NCBI RefSeq assembly: GCF_028280385.1
Contig: NZ_JANQLX010000009.1
Coordinates: 186,001-250,000, forward strand
Length of the DNA stretch: 64,000 nucleotides
Direction: 5' to 3'
DNA from: Allomuricauda sp.
GTDB lineage: Bacteria; Bacteroidota; Bacteroidia; Flavobacteriales; Flavobacteriaceae
In this document: piece by piece, positions 52,841 through 62,338 of the stretch
Numbering within the stretch: position 1 is the stretch's first letter
How the letters are laid out: each line of letters opens with the position of its first letter
Translations under genes and position numbers: made by a program
Notes under the pieces: model-generated
The model's input: the letters and a program-made list of their open reading frames with translations, nothing else
Database searches by the model: none
What the model was told of the DNA's origin: nothing

Positions 52841-52868
52841 AAAAACGCTCCGGAAAAGAGCGTTTTTA
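52841..52868. terminator. Terminator between LruC gene and rpsT
   Basis: AAAACGCTC / GAGCGTTTT stem with a CGGAAAA loop and flanking A and T tracts; it serves the LruC transcript and probably also rpsT from the other side. Confidence 0.85.
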
Positions 52869-52891
52869 CTATTTTTTTGAATCTGCCAGTT

Positions 52892-53143
52892 TTACATTGC
52901 GGCAACTTTGCTCATCAATTTACTCTTAAGGTTGGCTGCCTTGTTGTTATGGATAATGTTGCGCTTGGCCAACTTATCGATCATTCCAACTACAGTTGGA
53001 AGAAGTGTTTCAGCCGCCTTCTTATCCTCTTCATTTCTCAGCTTTTTGATGGCGTTACGAACCGTTTTGTGCTGGTATCTGTTACGTAAGCGAACTGCCT
53101 CGTTTCTTCTGATTCTCTTTAATGCTGACTTATGGTTTGCCAT
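52892..53143 (-). CDS. rpsT: 30S ribosomal protein S20
   Basis: 83 residues, very basic, all helical. [20 protein letters not shown] is the standard S20 N-terminus, and [18 protein letters not shown] with [16 protein letters not shown] is the typical C-terminal half. It binds 16S rRNA. It is downstream of the two tRNA-Glu genes on the same strand. Confidence 0.97.
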   Translation of the reverse strand: MANHKSALKRIRRNEAVRLRNRYQHKTVRNAIKKLRNEEDKKAAETLLPTVVGMIDKLAKRNIIHNNKAANLKSKLMSKVAAM

Positions 53144-53164
53144 TATCTTAATTTAAAATAGAAC

Positions 53165-53301
53165 ATGAAAAATTGAAAATTGGCACACCCGTTTTTCATT
53201 TTTCATTTATAATTTACAATTTTCTCTAGTAGCCCGTAGGGGAATCGAACCCCTGTTACCAGGATGAAAACCTGGCGTCCTAACCCCTAGACGAACGGGC
53301 C
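53165..53301 (-). repeat. Tandem 137-bp duplication, copy A
   Basis: The tRNA-Glu at 53230-53301 with 65 bp of AT-rich downstream sequence is repeated at 53316-53452 with the same length and few changes, all in the non-tRNA part. The tRNA parts are identical. Confidence 0.9.
53230..53301 (-). tRNA. tRNA-Glu (anticodon TTC), copy 2
   Basis: 72-nt cloverleaf on the minus strand: acceptor GGCCCGT/ACGGGCT with G1-U72 wobble, D stem GTCT/GGAC, anticodon stem CCAGG/CCTGG with loop TTTTCAT, and T arm AGGGG-TTCGATT-CCCCT, discriminator A. CCA is not encoded. It is the downstream member of a tandem pair. Confidence 0.95.
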
Positions 53302-53315
53302 AATTAAACTTAACA

Positions 53316-53452
53316 ATGAAAAATTGAAAATTGGCACACCCGTTTTTCATTTTCCACTTGTAATTTATAATTTTCCTTAGTAGCCCGTAGGGGAATCGAA
53401 CCCCTGTTACCAGGATGAAAACCTGGCGTCCTAACCCCTAGACGAACGGGCC
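53316..53452 (-). repeat. Tandem 137-bp duplication, copy B
   Basis: Counterpart of 53165-53301. The 65-bp spacer starts ATGAAAAATTGAAAATTGGC in both copies. Confidence 0.9.
53381..53452 (-). tRNA. tRNA-Glu (anticodon TTC), copy 1
   Basis: Same 72-nt sequence as the gene at 53230-53301, including all stems and anticodon TTC. It is the promoter-proximal member of the pair. Confidence 0.95.
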
Positions 53453-53570
53453 AAATTATTTTATGAACGTCCGCACTGATGAAATTCGTAACCAAATGTC
53501 ATTCAGGCGGGTGCAAAAATACAACTATTTTTAAGTCTTGCAACAGTTATTTTTTATTTTTTGACGTCTT

Positions 53571-55046
53571 TTAATACGCCTTGGCAAATAAAACTCTTTG
53601 CACTGATGGCTCCCCGGTCACCATGCATTTACCGCTCTCTTTTTCAGCATTCAAGGGTATACATCTGATGGTGGCTTTGGTCTCTTCCTTTATTTTATCT
53701 TCTGTGGCGGTTGTACCGTCCCAGTGGGCGGAAACAAAGCCTCCTTTTTCCTCAATTATTTTTTTGAATTCCTCGTAGGTGTCCACACTACTAATGTGTT
53801 CTTCCCTAAAGTCCAGCGCTTTCTTAAAAATATTTTCTTGGATTTCCGTCAGCAAGGCCTCCACACGATTTACGATATCCTCCGCTTTTACGGACTCCTT
53901 GGTCAAGGTATCCCTTCTTGCCACCTCATAGGTGCCATTCTCAAGATCCCTCTGGCCTATTGCCAATCTCACGGGTACCCCCTTCAACTCATATTCATTG
54001 AATTTGAATCCTGGTTTGTGGGTGTCCCTTTTGTCAAATTTTACCGATATTCCTTTGGCACGAAGCTCTTTGACCAGGGGGTCCACTTTTTCGGCAATGG
54101 CATCCAATTGGTCCAGTCCTTTATAAATGGGAACGATCACCACCTGAATAGGTGCCAGATTTGGTGGAAGGACCAATCCATTGTCATCACTATGGGTCAT
54201 GACCAAAGCACCCATAAGTCGGGTAGATACACCCCATGAGGTTGCCCATACATATTCCTGTTTACCTTCCTTATTGGCGAATTTTACATCAAAGGCCTTG
54301 GCAAAGTTTTGACCTAAAAAGTGGGATGTTCCGGCCTGAAGGGCTTTTCCATCCTGCATCAAGGCTTCAATACAATAGGTTTCCTCGGCACCTGCAAAAC
54401 GTTCACTTTCGGTCTTGATTCCTTTGATCACGGGCACGCCCATATAATTTTCAACAAAGTCGGCATAAACATGCATCATTTGTTCCGCCTCTTCAAGAGC
54501 TTCATCCCTAGTGGCATGGGCCGTATGGCCCTCTTGCCATAAAAATTCCGCGGTTCTCAGGAACAAACGGGTACGCATTTCCCAACGCACTACATTGGCC
54601 CATTGGTTTACCAGAATGGGCAGGTCCCTATACGACTGGACCCATTTTCTGTATGTATCCCAAATAATGGTTTCGGAAGTGGGTCGTACGATAAGTTCTT
54701 CTTCCAACTTTGCGTTTTCATCCACAATAATACCACTGCCATCTTCGGCGTTCTTCAACCTATAATGGGTCACTACCGCACATTCCTTGGCAAAGCCCTC
54801 CACATGGCTTGCTTCCTTGCTGAGATATGATTTAGGAATAAAAAGGGGGAAATAGGCGTTCTCATGGCCGGTTTCCTTGAACATTTTATCTAGCTGGGCC
54901 TGCATTTTCTCCCAAATGGCAAAACCATAAGGCTTGATTACCATACATCCCCTCACACCCGAATTTTCGGCTAAATCCGCCTTTACCACAAGTTCATTAT
55001 ACCATTTGGAATAATCCTCGCTTCGACTCGTTAAATTTTTACCCAT
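53571..55046 (-). CDS. proS: Prolyl-tRNA synthetase (archaeal/eukaryotic type)
   Basis: 491 residues, the short ProS type 3 without the editing insertion of bacterial ProRS. Class II motif 2 and 3 regions are visible: [42 protein letters not shown] (read in two parts) and [20 protein letters not shown]. The C-terminal anticodon-binding and zinc-like extension ends in QRVLFAKAY, matching the family's Tyr C-terminus. It is divergent from the Trp/Gly-rich lipoprotein. Confidence 0.97.
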   Translation of the reverse strand: MGKNLTSRSEDYSKWYNELVVKADLAENSGVRGCMVIKPYGFAIWEKMQAQLDKMFKETGHENAYFPLFIPKSYLSKEASHVEGFAKECAVVTHYRLKNAEDGSGIIVDENAKLEEELIVRPTSETIIWDTYRKWVQSYRDLPILVNQWANVVRWEMRTRLFLRTAEFLWQEGHTAHATRDEALEEAEQMMHVYADFVENYMGVPVIKGIKTESERFAGAEETYCIEALMQDGKALQAGTSHFLGQNFAKAFDVKFANKEGKQEYVWATSWGVSTRLMGALVMTHSDDNGLVLPPNLAPIQVVIVPIYKGLDQLDAIAEKVDPLVKELRAKGISVKFDKRDTHKPGFKFNEYELKGVPVRLAIGQRDLENGTYEVARRDTLTKESVKAEDIVNRVEALLTEIQENIFKKALDFREEHISSVDTYEEFKKIIEEKGGFVSAHWDGTTATEDKIKEETKATIRCIPLNAEKESGKCMVTGEPSVQRVLFAKAY

Positions 55047-55141
55047 CTACAGTAGTTTGGCACAAAACTTGTGACTTAATCTTGAAAAATAGTTCGGTAA
55101 AACTAACTAATTTTAGTATGTTCAACAATAAAAATTGTACG

Positions 55142-56539
55142 ATGAAAAAGTCTTTACCCCGCCCCAAAATTCAAATCCTAGCCTTCTCGGTTATGGCCGT
55201 TCTTCTGTTGGCCTCTTGTGGGTCTTACCAACAAGCATCCTATTATGAGGACGATGGAATTTATTCTTCAAACAACCGCGTGGTAAACGTGGAGAAAAAA
55301 AATGCTGAAGCCGTTCAAATAGAAAAGCAGGAAAGTGATATTTATGGGGACTATTTTGGTCAAAAGGCCCAAGACTATGATGAATTCCTGGATGAGGAAA
55401 TCTTCACTGACATTGACAGTTACAGTAGCAATTATGCCAACGACAGTATTCCGTTAGGCGAGCAGACCAATTATTTTGCCGACAACAATACCTATAGAGG
55501 AAATCCAGGTTGGGGAGACAATCCAACCAGTGTATCCATCAACGTTTATGACAACAGCTGGGCCTGGGGTGGCCTAGGTTGGGGTTGGGGCTGGAACGAC
55601 CCCTGGTTATGGAATGGCTGGGGCTGGGGAGGTCCTGGTTGGGGCTGGGGCTGGAACAACCCTTGGAGATGGAACCGCTGGGGCTGGGGCGGTGGCTTGG
55701 CCTGGGGTGGCGGATTCGGCTGGGGCTGGGGTGGAGGCTTTGGCTGGGGCTGGAACAACCCTTGGAGATGGAACCGTTGGGGCTGGGGAGGCTTCTACGG
55801 AGGAAATTTCTACAATCGAGGATTCTCTAATCGTGGCTATGGCTATGCCTTCAATAGAAGCAGAAGAGGATATTCAGACAGGGCAATTCCCGGAACCAAT
55901 TTAAGGGGAAGGTCCAACTTTAACACCAGACGAAGCGGATACGCTTCCCGATATGGAAGCAATACCGGACGTTCCAATGTTAGCAGGAGTGCATCAGCGG
56001 GAAGAAGCTCAAGAACATACAGAAGTGGCACCACGGCCCGAAGGTCTGTGGGTAGCTCCATCGCAAGAAACAGAAATTACAGAACCAGCAGAAGTACGCG
56101 CAGTGTTCCCAACTACAGAAGCTCTAGAACCAATCGTTCTTATGGCACCTCGCCTTCTACCAGAAGTAGTGGAGTGTACCGAAGCGGCGCTTCCAGGAGC
56201 GGTACTTACAGAAGTGGCAATGCCACCAGAAGTTCCTCCGGATACAGAACGCAAGGACGAAGTACACGTAGCTATCAGTCTTCTGGAAGGTCCATTCCAC
56301 GTACAAGTAATTACAGAAGGTCCCCAAGCAGCACTAGAAGCTCTGGCACTTACAGAAGCAGTTCGCCAAGCCGAAGCTCAAGAAGCAGCTACAGAAGTTC
56401 TGGTAGTTCCAGAAGTTCCAGCAGCTATAGGAGCAGTGGATCATCTAGAAGCAGTTATAGAAGTTCCGGTGGTAGTAGTAGGTCTTCAGGTGCTTCACGA
56501 TCATCTGGCGGAAGGGGAAGAAGTGGTGGAAGACACTAA
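55142..56539 (+). CDS. Low-complexity lipoprotein, Trp/Gly-rich then Ser/Arg-rich
   Basis: 465 residues from the ATG at 55142. Lipobox LASC is in MAVLLLASCGS. An acidic Tyr/Asp/Glu-rich part (about 25-135) is followed by a Trp/Gly/Asn/Pro repeat region (about 138-220, WGWGWNNPWRWNRWGWGG), then a long Arg/Ser/Tyr/Gly/Thr-rich tail (about 225-465) with units such as YRSSGSSRSS. No enzymatic domain is present. Similar proteins are often annotated loosely in Flavobacteriia. A role in the cell surface or adhesion matrix is plausible only. The following porin gene is 37 bp away on the same strand. Confidence 0.8.
   Translation: MKKSLPRPKIQILAFSVMAVLLLASCGSYQQASYYEDDGIYSSNNRVVNVEKKNAEAVQIEKQESDIYGDYFGQKAQDYDEFLDEEIFTDIDSYSSNYANDSIPLGEQTNYFADNNTYRGNPGWGDNPTSVSINVYDNSWAWGGLGWGWGWNDPWLWNGWGWGGPGWGWGWNNPWRWNRWGWGGGLAWGGGFGWGWGGGFGWGWNNPWRWNRWGWGGFYGGNFYNRGFSNRGYGYAFNRSRRGYSDRAIPGTNLRGRSNFNTRRSGYASRYGSNTGRSNVSRSASAGRSSRTYRSGTTARRSVGSSIARNRNYRTSRSTRSVPNYRSSRTNRSYGTSPSTRSSGVYRSGASRSGTYRSGNATRSSSGYRTQGRSTRSYQSSGRSIPRTSNYRRSPSSTRSSGTYRSSSPSRSSRSSYRSSGSSRSSSSYRSSGSSRSSYRSSGGSSRSSGASRSSGGRGRSGGRH
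55643..55788. repeat. 47-bp direct repeats inside the Trp/Gly-rich gene
   Basis: Segments 55643-55689 and 55742-55788 are identical except for one base. Each encodes WGWNNPWRWNRWGWG. They lie 99 bp apart in a region of GGCTGGGG runs and mark expansion by unequal exchange or slippage. Confidence 0.85.
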
Positions 56540-56576
56540 ATCCAAAAGTGTTTATTGTATTAACTAAATCAAGGAA

Positions 56577-58076
56577 ATGAAAAGAATTCCAACTTTCATA
56601 ATGGTATTGGCATGTGCTGTGGCAAGTGCCCAGAACATAAACGACGTTGTACGCTATAGCTCCGAAAATATCCTGGGCACACCAAGGTATCAAGCTATGG
56701 GAGGTGCATTTGGAGCCCTGGGCGGCGATCTATCGGCCCTTAATGTGAACCCAGCAGGTTCTGCAGTGTTTAACTACAGCCAATTGACATTTTCCGGCTC
56801 CAATTACAATCGAAACAATGATGCCCTATTTGGCAATACCCTCCAAAACACCGAACTCAATTCCTTGGAGCTGAACCAAGCAGGTGGGGTGTTTGTCTTT
56901 AAATCATCGGATAGTCCATGGAAAAAACTTGCCCTGGCCTTTAATTATGATATGGTCCGGAATTTCGACAACGAATTTTTTGCGGCGGGAAATACCACCA
57001 ATGGGATAGACAATTACTTTTTGAATTTTGCCAACGGACAAGCTCTGGGCCCATTGCGTGTGCAAGATGGTGAGTTTATTGAAGATGCGTATTTGGATAT
57101 TGGTTCCAGCATTGGCTTTGGGGCACAACAGGCTTTTCTGGGGTTTCAAGCCGTTCTTATTGATCCCACGGTTGATGATGATGCCAACACTACCTACTTT
57201 TCCAATGCCGAATATACTGGCGTAAACCAGGAGTATTTACAAAGCACCACAGGATACAATAGTAAATTTACCTTAAACTTTGCAGGACAGTACCAAGAAA
57301 ACCTATACTTGGGTGCTGCTTTGAATTTTCATACCGTAGTCTACGATAGGGTAACCCTGTTGGACGAAGATGGTTATGATGCGGCTTCACCCATTCAGTT
57401 CACCTCTTTTGACAATTTCTTGCACACAGAAGGTTATGGATTCTCCTTTAGTGTTGGTGGTATTGCCAAACTGAATGACAACATTAGGGTTGGAGGAACC
57501 TACCAGTCCCCTACTTGGTATGAGCTTACTGACGATATTGCGCAACGCATCAATACGAACTTAGCTGTTTCGGATATTGATTTCATAAACTTCAACGTGG
57601 TAAACTTTTTTGAGGAATACCGCATCAAGACCCCTTCCAAACTAACGGGAAGTGTTGCGGTGATTTTTGGACAGGACGGCCTTTTGAGTTTTGATTACGG
57701 CTATCAAGATATGTCGCAAGCTGAGCTACGACCTACCGCTGATCCAAACTTTGCCAGTGAAAATGATTTTATTGCCGGTCAATTGGGAGTAGTGAACACT
57801 TATAGGATTGGCGGCGAGCTTAGGTTTGATGAAGTAAGCCTTCGTGCTGGTTACCGCTATGAAGACAGTCCTTATGAAAATGGGGATATTGTGGGCGATC
57901 TAACCGCATATTCCGGAGGTATTGGCTATAATTTTGGAGGAAGTCGTTTGGATCTTGCCTTTAGTCGTTCTGAACAGGACGTTATTGAATCTCTTTTTGA
58001 TAGCGGCATCAACAGTACCGCCATGGTGAATCGTATCAACACCAATATAACCCTGGGGTACACCCTGAAGTTCTAA
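56577..58076 (+). CDS. OmpP1/FadL-type outer-membrane protein
   Basis: 499 residues. A signal peptide (cleavage after VASAQ) is followed by NINDVVRYSSENILGTPRYQAMGGAFGALGGDLSALNVNPAGSAVF, read here in parts; the GGAFGALGGD...NPAG pattern is the hatch region of FadL-like porins. The remainder consists of long barrel strands and ends in LGYTLKF with the C-terminal Phe of barrels. It probably transports hydrophobic compounds. It is 37 bp from the low-complexity lipoprotein gene. Confidence 0.9.
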   Translation: MKRIPTFIMVLACAVASAQNINDVVRYSSENILGTPRYQAMGGAFGALGGDLSALNVNPAGSAVFNYSQLTFSGSNYNRNNDALFGNTLQNTELNSLELNQAGGVFVFKSSDSPWKKLALAFNYDMVRNFDNEFFAAGNTTNGIDNYFLNFANGQALGPLRVQDGEFIEDAYLDIGSSIGFGAQQAFLGFQAVLIDPTVDDDANTTYFSNAEYTGVNQEYLQSTTGYNSKFTLNFAGQYQENLYLGAALNFHTVVYDRVTLLDEDGYDAASPIQFTSFDNFLHTEGYGFSFSVGGIAKLNDNIRVGGTYQSPTWYELTDDIAQRINTNLAVSDIDFINFNVVNFFEEYRIKTPSKLTGSVAVIFGQDGLLSFDYGYQDMSQAELRPTADPNFASENDFIAGQLGVVNTYRIGGELRFDEVSLRAGYRYEDSPYENGDIVGDLTAYSGGIGYNFGGSRLDLAFSRSEQDVIESLFDSGINSTAMVNRINTNITLGYTLKF

Positions 58077-58101
58077 GATTTAAGAGAATATAAATAATTG
58101 G

Positions 58102-58129
58102 AAAAGGTCGGCGATGCGCTGGCCTTTTT
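58102..58129. terminator. Terminator after the OmpP1/FadL gene
   Basis: AAAAGGTC / GGCCTTTT stem (one G-T pair) around an 11-nt loop, then T residues. It lies between convergent genes. Confidence 0.7.
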
Positions 58130-58132
58130 CAT

Positions 58133-59587
58133 TTAGCGCACCAGTGAGAAATGGCGCCTTACCGAGCGCGCCACGACCACCCCTTGATCGTCCCTGTCAT
58201 AATCCAGTCGGAACCAATAATCGGAAGAAGGCATATCCCTACCATTAAAGGTACCATCCCAACCCAATGAACTGGTTGGAAATTCTTTCAGTAATTTTCC
58301 AAAACGATCAAAGATGAATATCCTAGGGTTGGTAAGTTGATCCACCCCATAAACGTTCCAAAAATCATGGAAGTTATCGGCATTGGGGGTAAAGAATTTA
58401 GGGTAACCCACCACCAAAAATTCTATGGGTTGTGAAGTTCCGCAACCGTTGGTATCATTGATCACCACAGAATTCATTCCTGGTGGCACATCCATAAACA
58501 CGGGGTCATCTTGGTATTCCCCGCCATTCAATGCATATTCATAATTCCCATCTCCCAAAGGCACAAATTCCACATTATAAGGGTCTGTTTGATTGCTATT
58601 GACCAAATCATCCAAGACCACAATATCAAAATCTGCCGCAGTTGGAGTGGCATAGAAGGTAATCAGGATATCATCCGTAATAATGGTTGCAAAGGTAGTT
58701 TCTATGGTTACGCGGTACCTGCCCGAATTAGGACTGGTCACGGTCCATTCCGTTTGTCCCGCGCCTGTTGCCAAAACGGTTTCATAGGTACCATCGTCAT
58801 CAGCATCATACTCCCAGGTGATATTGGCAATATTGGGTCCGGCAGGTGAATTTAGGGCACTTAATACTATATCGGGATCGCCTTCACATGCAATAATGTC
58901 CAATCCCAGAAATTCATCGCGAAGGGTACAATCCAAGGCAGTGTCCTGGTCGGCAACCACGGAACTTCCCGTAAATCTGATTTGATAAGGTTCTGGATCC
59001 CCATTGGCATTGGTATTCCAATTGTTGATGAACAAGTAGTAGATTTCACCAGCAATTACATCGATGTACTCATCATAAGTGTTTTGACTTCCCACAACAA
59101 ATGGGGCCCCCATTCTTAAATCAACCGGATTTTGGCCAATTCCAGTATGGTGCGTATCGTTGATCTCGTAATTACATCGAATGGGTTGGGCCGTTCCATC
59201 ACCCATCAAAGCACAAAAATTTTGTCCTGAAGTTTCATCAAAAGGCCCGTAGAGGGCAAAATCCAACTCAGATGTGACCACTCCATCCTGGACAATGGGC
59301 AATGCTTCAATATCAAACCCAATCTGTCCATCTGTTCCAGCCCTAAAAACATACCACGAACTATTGTTCTCCAGATTCGCCGAATCCACACTTCCTTTTT
59401 CCAAACAACCCGATTGGGTAATGACCATGGGGTCAAAATCGTCGATATCCCCACTCCCATTTGTTTCTGCGTCAATAAACATATCAGCGCATATGGGTAT
59501 AGCGGTTCTACAATCTGCGGAAATTTGGGAAACTGCAAGGTTGAATCCAAGAATGAAACAACAAATAGCGCACAATAGAGCTCTCAT
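58133..59587 (-). CDS. Secreted protein with T9SS type B sorting domain, 484 residues
   Basis: A Sec signal peptide (FILGFNLAVSQ) is followed by a domain with DCRTAIPICADMFIDAETNG that the next gene shares, Ig-like parts and a C-terminal gliding-motility-associated domain (about 395-484): FFTPNADNFHDFWNV, FDRFGKLLKEF, GWDGTFNGRDMPSSDYWF and the RRHFSLVR end. This is the type B secretion signal of the type IX system, which exports proteins to the cell surface. The paralogue lies directly upstream on the same strand. Confidence 0.93.
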   Translation of the reverse strand: MRALLCAICCFILGFNLAVSQISADCRTAIPICADMFIDAETNGSGDIDDFDPMVITQSGCLEKGSVDSANLENNSSWYVFRAGTDGQIGFDIEALPIVQDGVVTSELDFALYGPFDETSGQNFCALMGDGTAQPIRCNYEINDTHHTGIGQNPVDLRMGAPFVVGSQNTYDEYIDVIAGEIYYLFINNWNTNANGDPEPYQIRFTGSSVVADQDTALDCTLRDEFLGLDIIACEGDPDIVLSALNSPAGPNIANITWEYDADDDGTYETVLATGAGQTEWTVTSPNSGRYRVTIETTFATIITDDILITFYATPTAADFDIVVLDDLVNSNQTDPYNVEFVPLGDGNYEYALNGGEYQDDPVFMDVPPGMNSVVINDTNGCGTSQPIEFLVVGYPKFFTPNADNFHDFWNVYGVDQLTNPRIFIFDRFGKLLKEFPTSSLGWDGTFNGRDMPSSDYWFRLDYDRDDQGVVVARSVRRHFSLVR

Positions 59588-59606
59588 AGAATTTTTGGGG
59601 CTAAAA

Positions 59607-59624
59607 GGTTATTCTATAATAACC
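59607..59624 (-). promoter_or_regulatory. Dyad in the leader of the 484-residue T9SS gene
   Basis: GGTTATT-CTAT-AATAACC, perfect over 7 bp per arm, lies 20 bp before the ATG at 59587. It could be a weak mRNA hairpin or an operator. Confidence 0.4.
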
Positions 59625-59702
59625 TCTATAACTCCAAAAAAACATGTTTTAGTATGCTTTAACGGAAAAATTATACAGTTAATCGATAAAATGCAACTTA
59701 GG

Positions 59703-61508
59703 TCATCTTCTCAGGGAAAAATGGCTCTGCAAATGCTTGGCATAAATCCTGTTGCCATCAGTATCCAAATAGGACAGTTTAAACCAGTAATCAGTGGATG
59801 GTAAAGGCATTCCCTTAAAACTTCCGTCCCAACCGGGACTAAACTCCGTCATTTCCCAAATAAGCTTGCCATACCGATCGTAAATAGTGACCACGGGCGA
59901 ATCCAGGACTGAAAGTCCGTCTATTTGCCAGGTTTCGTTGAGCACATCCCCATTGGGTGAAAATATGGGTGCAAATCCAACCACAACAAAATTTTCCGTT
60001 ACTTCGGAGCAGCCATGAATATCCCTGGCGGTAACCGTATGGGCGCCAGGCAAAACCTCATCAAAAACCATACTGTCTTGATAAGGACCGTCATCCAGGC
60101 GATACTCAAAGTCCCCATCAACATCATTCAAAATGGTCACGGTGTTCACTGGTTGTAGATTCTCAAATGCAACATCCACGGAAATTATTGGGGAATAGGA
60201 AGTGACCACACTGACCGTTCTGTCTTTAGAACAGTCAACACCTCCATGAGAATGGGTAATTGTTACGGTGTAATCTCCCTCGGTGGACACCATGATATTG
60301 GGTGTAGTGGCCCCATTATCCCATGCGTAACTATAACTGGGATTGGGCATGGTCTCGCCTATCGTTACACCCGTCGCACCGTCGCACAGGGTCACCTCGG
60401 TGGAAAATGTTGGATTTGGGGTCTCCAATGCGTTGATATCAAAGCTTTCTGAGGCATCAAAACAATCTGGACTTGCCATAGAGGCTACCCGAACATAAAT
60501 GGTCTCCAACCCTGAGGCTTTTACATATTGTTTGGTCAAAGGTTGGGCACCTAGGGTAGCATCTGATGCTGATGCGTGATAGCTAACCACATATTCAGCA
60601 GGATTTTGTGCTCCCAGAGCCTCCGCGTCCTTTGCATTCAAATCAAAAATCATATCCGGGGTATGGCATACTATTTCATCAGCAACCGGATTTGTAGTGG
60701 GAATGGCGCTAAATACTGCTTGTACATCACTGATAACTGTCCCGGAGGACGTTACCACAACTACCCTATATTGGGCAGATGATGTAATATCCAATGTGGG
60801 TCCATTCTCTCCCGAAATCAAGGTAAATCCACTTCCAGTGTCCGCATACCATTCATAACTTGTGGCACCGCTGGTCGTGGCATCCAAGGCGACCATATCC
60901 CCTACACAGGCGGCAATGGGTGGCCCCAGTAAATTGTTTATAATGGAGCAATCCAGGGCGTCTGTTGGGTTAGTATCCCATATTTGCCCCGTAAATTGAA
61001 TGGAAAATCCTGTATTGGAATTACTGAAGTTATTGATCAAGAGTAAATAATCCTCTCCTGGGCTTACCTGAAGCCAATCTTCATAATGCACCGAGTCTGG
61101 GTCACCAGATGGGTCCTCCCCAACTCCAATAAAGCTCTTGGCATCACTATTGTCAAAGAAATTACAGCGGATAGGGGTCCCCAGATTATTGCAATCGCTG
61201 GTTTGGTACAGGGCAAAATCCCAATCTTCACTACTATCGTGCCCAATATTGAACCCCAACTGACCAGAGGCAGCCGTCCGGAACCGGTACCAAGCGGAAT
61301 TGGACTCTATATTCCCGGAGGGAGTGCGCTCCAAACAACCACTGGTGGTCGCTCCGTTAAAATCATCGATGCCATAGCCATTGGTACCCCCGTTTATTGG
61401 GGTATTGCTGCAAATGGGCACTGCTGCGCCACAGTCGGGAACTACCTGGGAATAGGAAATTTGACTGAAAATCGCAATCGCTATGAGCTTTACTGCCAAT
61501 TTCAACAT
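59703..61508 (-). CDS. Secreted protein with T9SS type B sorting domain, 601 residues
   Basis: A signal peptide (IAIAIFSQISYSQ) is followed by DCGAAVPICSNTPINGGTNG, an adhesin-like N-terminal domain shared with the 484-residue neighbour, two Ig/PKD-like parts (DATTSGATSYEWYADTGSG and PNPSYSYAWDNGATTP), and the C-terminal sorting domain (FSPNGDVLNETWQIDG, YDRYGKLIWEM, GWDGSFKGMPLPSTDYWF, HFSLRR). It is exported by T9SS to the surface. Together the two genes form a tandem duplicate. Confidence 0.93.
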   Translation of the reverse strand: MLKLAVKLIAIAIFSQISYSQVVPDCGAAVPICSNTPINGGTNGYGIDDFNGATTSGCLERTPSGNIESNSAWYRFRTAASGQLGFNIGHDSSEDWDFALYQTSDCNNLGTPIRCNFFDNSDAKSFIGVGEDPSGDPDSVHYEDWLQVSPGEDYLLLINNFSNSNTGFSIQFTGQIWDTNPTDALDCSIINNLLGPPIAACVGDMVALDATTSGATSYEWYADTGSGFTLISGENGPTLDITSSAQYRVVVVTSSGTVISDVQAVFSAIPTTNPVADEIVCHTPDMIFDLNAKDAEALGAQNPAEYVVSYHASASDATLGAQPLTKQYVKASGLETIYVRVASMASPDCFDASESFDINALETPNPTFSTEVTLCDGATGVTIGETMPNPSYSYAWDNGATTPNIMVSTEGDYTVTITHSHGGVDCSKDRTVSVVTSYSPIISVDVAFENLQPVNTVTILNDVDGDFEYRLDDGPYQDSMVFDEVLPGAHTVTARDIHGCSEVTENFVVVGFAPIFSPNGDVLNETWQIDGLSVLDSPVVTIYDRYGKLIWEMTEFSPGWDGSFKGMPLPSTDYWFKLSYLDTDGNRIYAKHLQSHFSLRR

Positions 61509-61615
61509 AGTCAGCCATGGATTTAGGGCACATTAAAAATAAAATGGCTTTTCCCTTAACAATAATTTATGTTGTCAAACCCCGGCAAGCAGATGTTAAA
61601 TAGGCCATTAATGTA

Positions 61616-61623
61616 TATCTTTG
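61616..61623 (+). promoter_or_regulatory. -7 element of folE
   Basis: TATCTTTG matches TAnnTTTG and is 20 bp before the ATG at 61644. Transcription would start near 61630, which rules out the upstream in-frame TTG/ATG codons as start. No -33 TTG at normal distance is seen. Confidence 0.55.
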
Positions 61624-61643
61624 CTGTCTTGAAGAAAAAGCAA

Positions 61644-62324
61644 ATGAAACTAGAGCAGGCTTTGGAAGAGCAATATGAGGAAAGAGGCAACGACCATGTT
61701 GGTTCGTCCACAGAGACGCCAATAAGGGACGATGCATTTGTACTGAGCGACGAGGAGAAAATTGAGCGCATTCAAAAAAGTGTGCGCGAAATCATGCTTA
61801 CCCTAGGTTTGGATTTGGATGACGACAGCTTGAACGGCACTCCCAAAAGGGTGGCCAAAATGTTCGTCAAGGAGATTTTCAGTGGTTTACATCCCAAGAG
61901 AAAACCAAAGTCGTCCACCTTCCAAAACAAGTACAAATACGGTGAGATGTTGGTGGAAAAAAACATTGTGGTCTACTCTACCTGCGAACACCATCTGCTC
62001 CCTATTATTGGTAGGGCCCATATTGCCTATATTTCCAACGGTACGGTTGTGGGACTTTCCAAAATGAACCGTATTGTGGACTATTATGCCAAGCGACCAC
62101 AAGTCCAGGAAAGAATGAACATCCAGATTGTCAAGGAACTCCAAAGGGTTTTGAAGACGGAAGATGTGGCCTGCGTAATCGATGCCAAACACCTCTGTGT
62201 AAATTCCAGGGGTATTCGGGACATTGAGAGCAGTACTGTAACTGCGGAATATGGTGGCAAGTTCAAGGATGAAGCGGTTCGAAGGGAGTTTCTGGACTAC
62301 ATCAACCTTGATACCGACTTTTAA
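61644..62324 (+). CDS. folE: GTP cyclohydrolase I
   Basis: 226 residues from the ATG at 61644. Zinc and catalytic motifs: VYSTCEHHLLPIIGRAHIAYI (read in part; Cys and His ligands) and AKHLCVNSRGIRD with the second Cys. It makes 7,8-dihydroneopterin triphosphate, first step of folate synthesis. A longer frame begins at 61569 but its N-terminus has no family match and the -7 element lies inside it. cysS follows 14 bp later. Confidence 0.95.
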   Translation: MKLEQALEEQYEERGNDHVGSSTETPIRDDAFVLSDEEKIERIQKSVREIMLTLGLDLDDDSLNGTPKRVAKMFVKEIFSGLHPKRKPKSSTFQNKYKYGEMLVEKNIVVYSTCEHHLLPIIGRAHIAYISNGTVVGLSKMNRIVDYYAKRPQVQERMNIQIVKELQRVLKTEDVACVIDAKHLCVNSRGIRDIESSTVTAEYGGKFKDEAVRREFLDYINLDTDF

Positions 62325-62338
62325 TCTTCATATAATCC

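Noticed and set aside
53165..53452. CRISPR-like repeat-spacer structure
   Set aside because: The two repeated units are tRNA-Glu genes with their spacers; there are only two units and no cas genes.
55643..55788. GC-rich repeats as a mobile element end
   Set aside because: They are in frame and code for the Trp/Gly repeats of the lipoprotein.
55953..56567. 204-codon open frame overlapping the Ser/Arg-rich tail of the lipoprotein gene
   Set aside because: It is the shifted frame of a low-complexity AGAAGT/TCC-rich region, which naturally lacks stops; it has no start region or family of its own.
61569..61643. Upstream extension of folE
   Set aside because: The -7 element lies inside it and the added residues do not match GTP cyclohydrolase.
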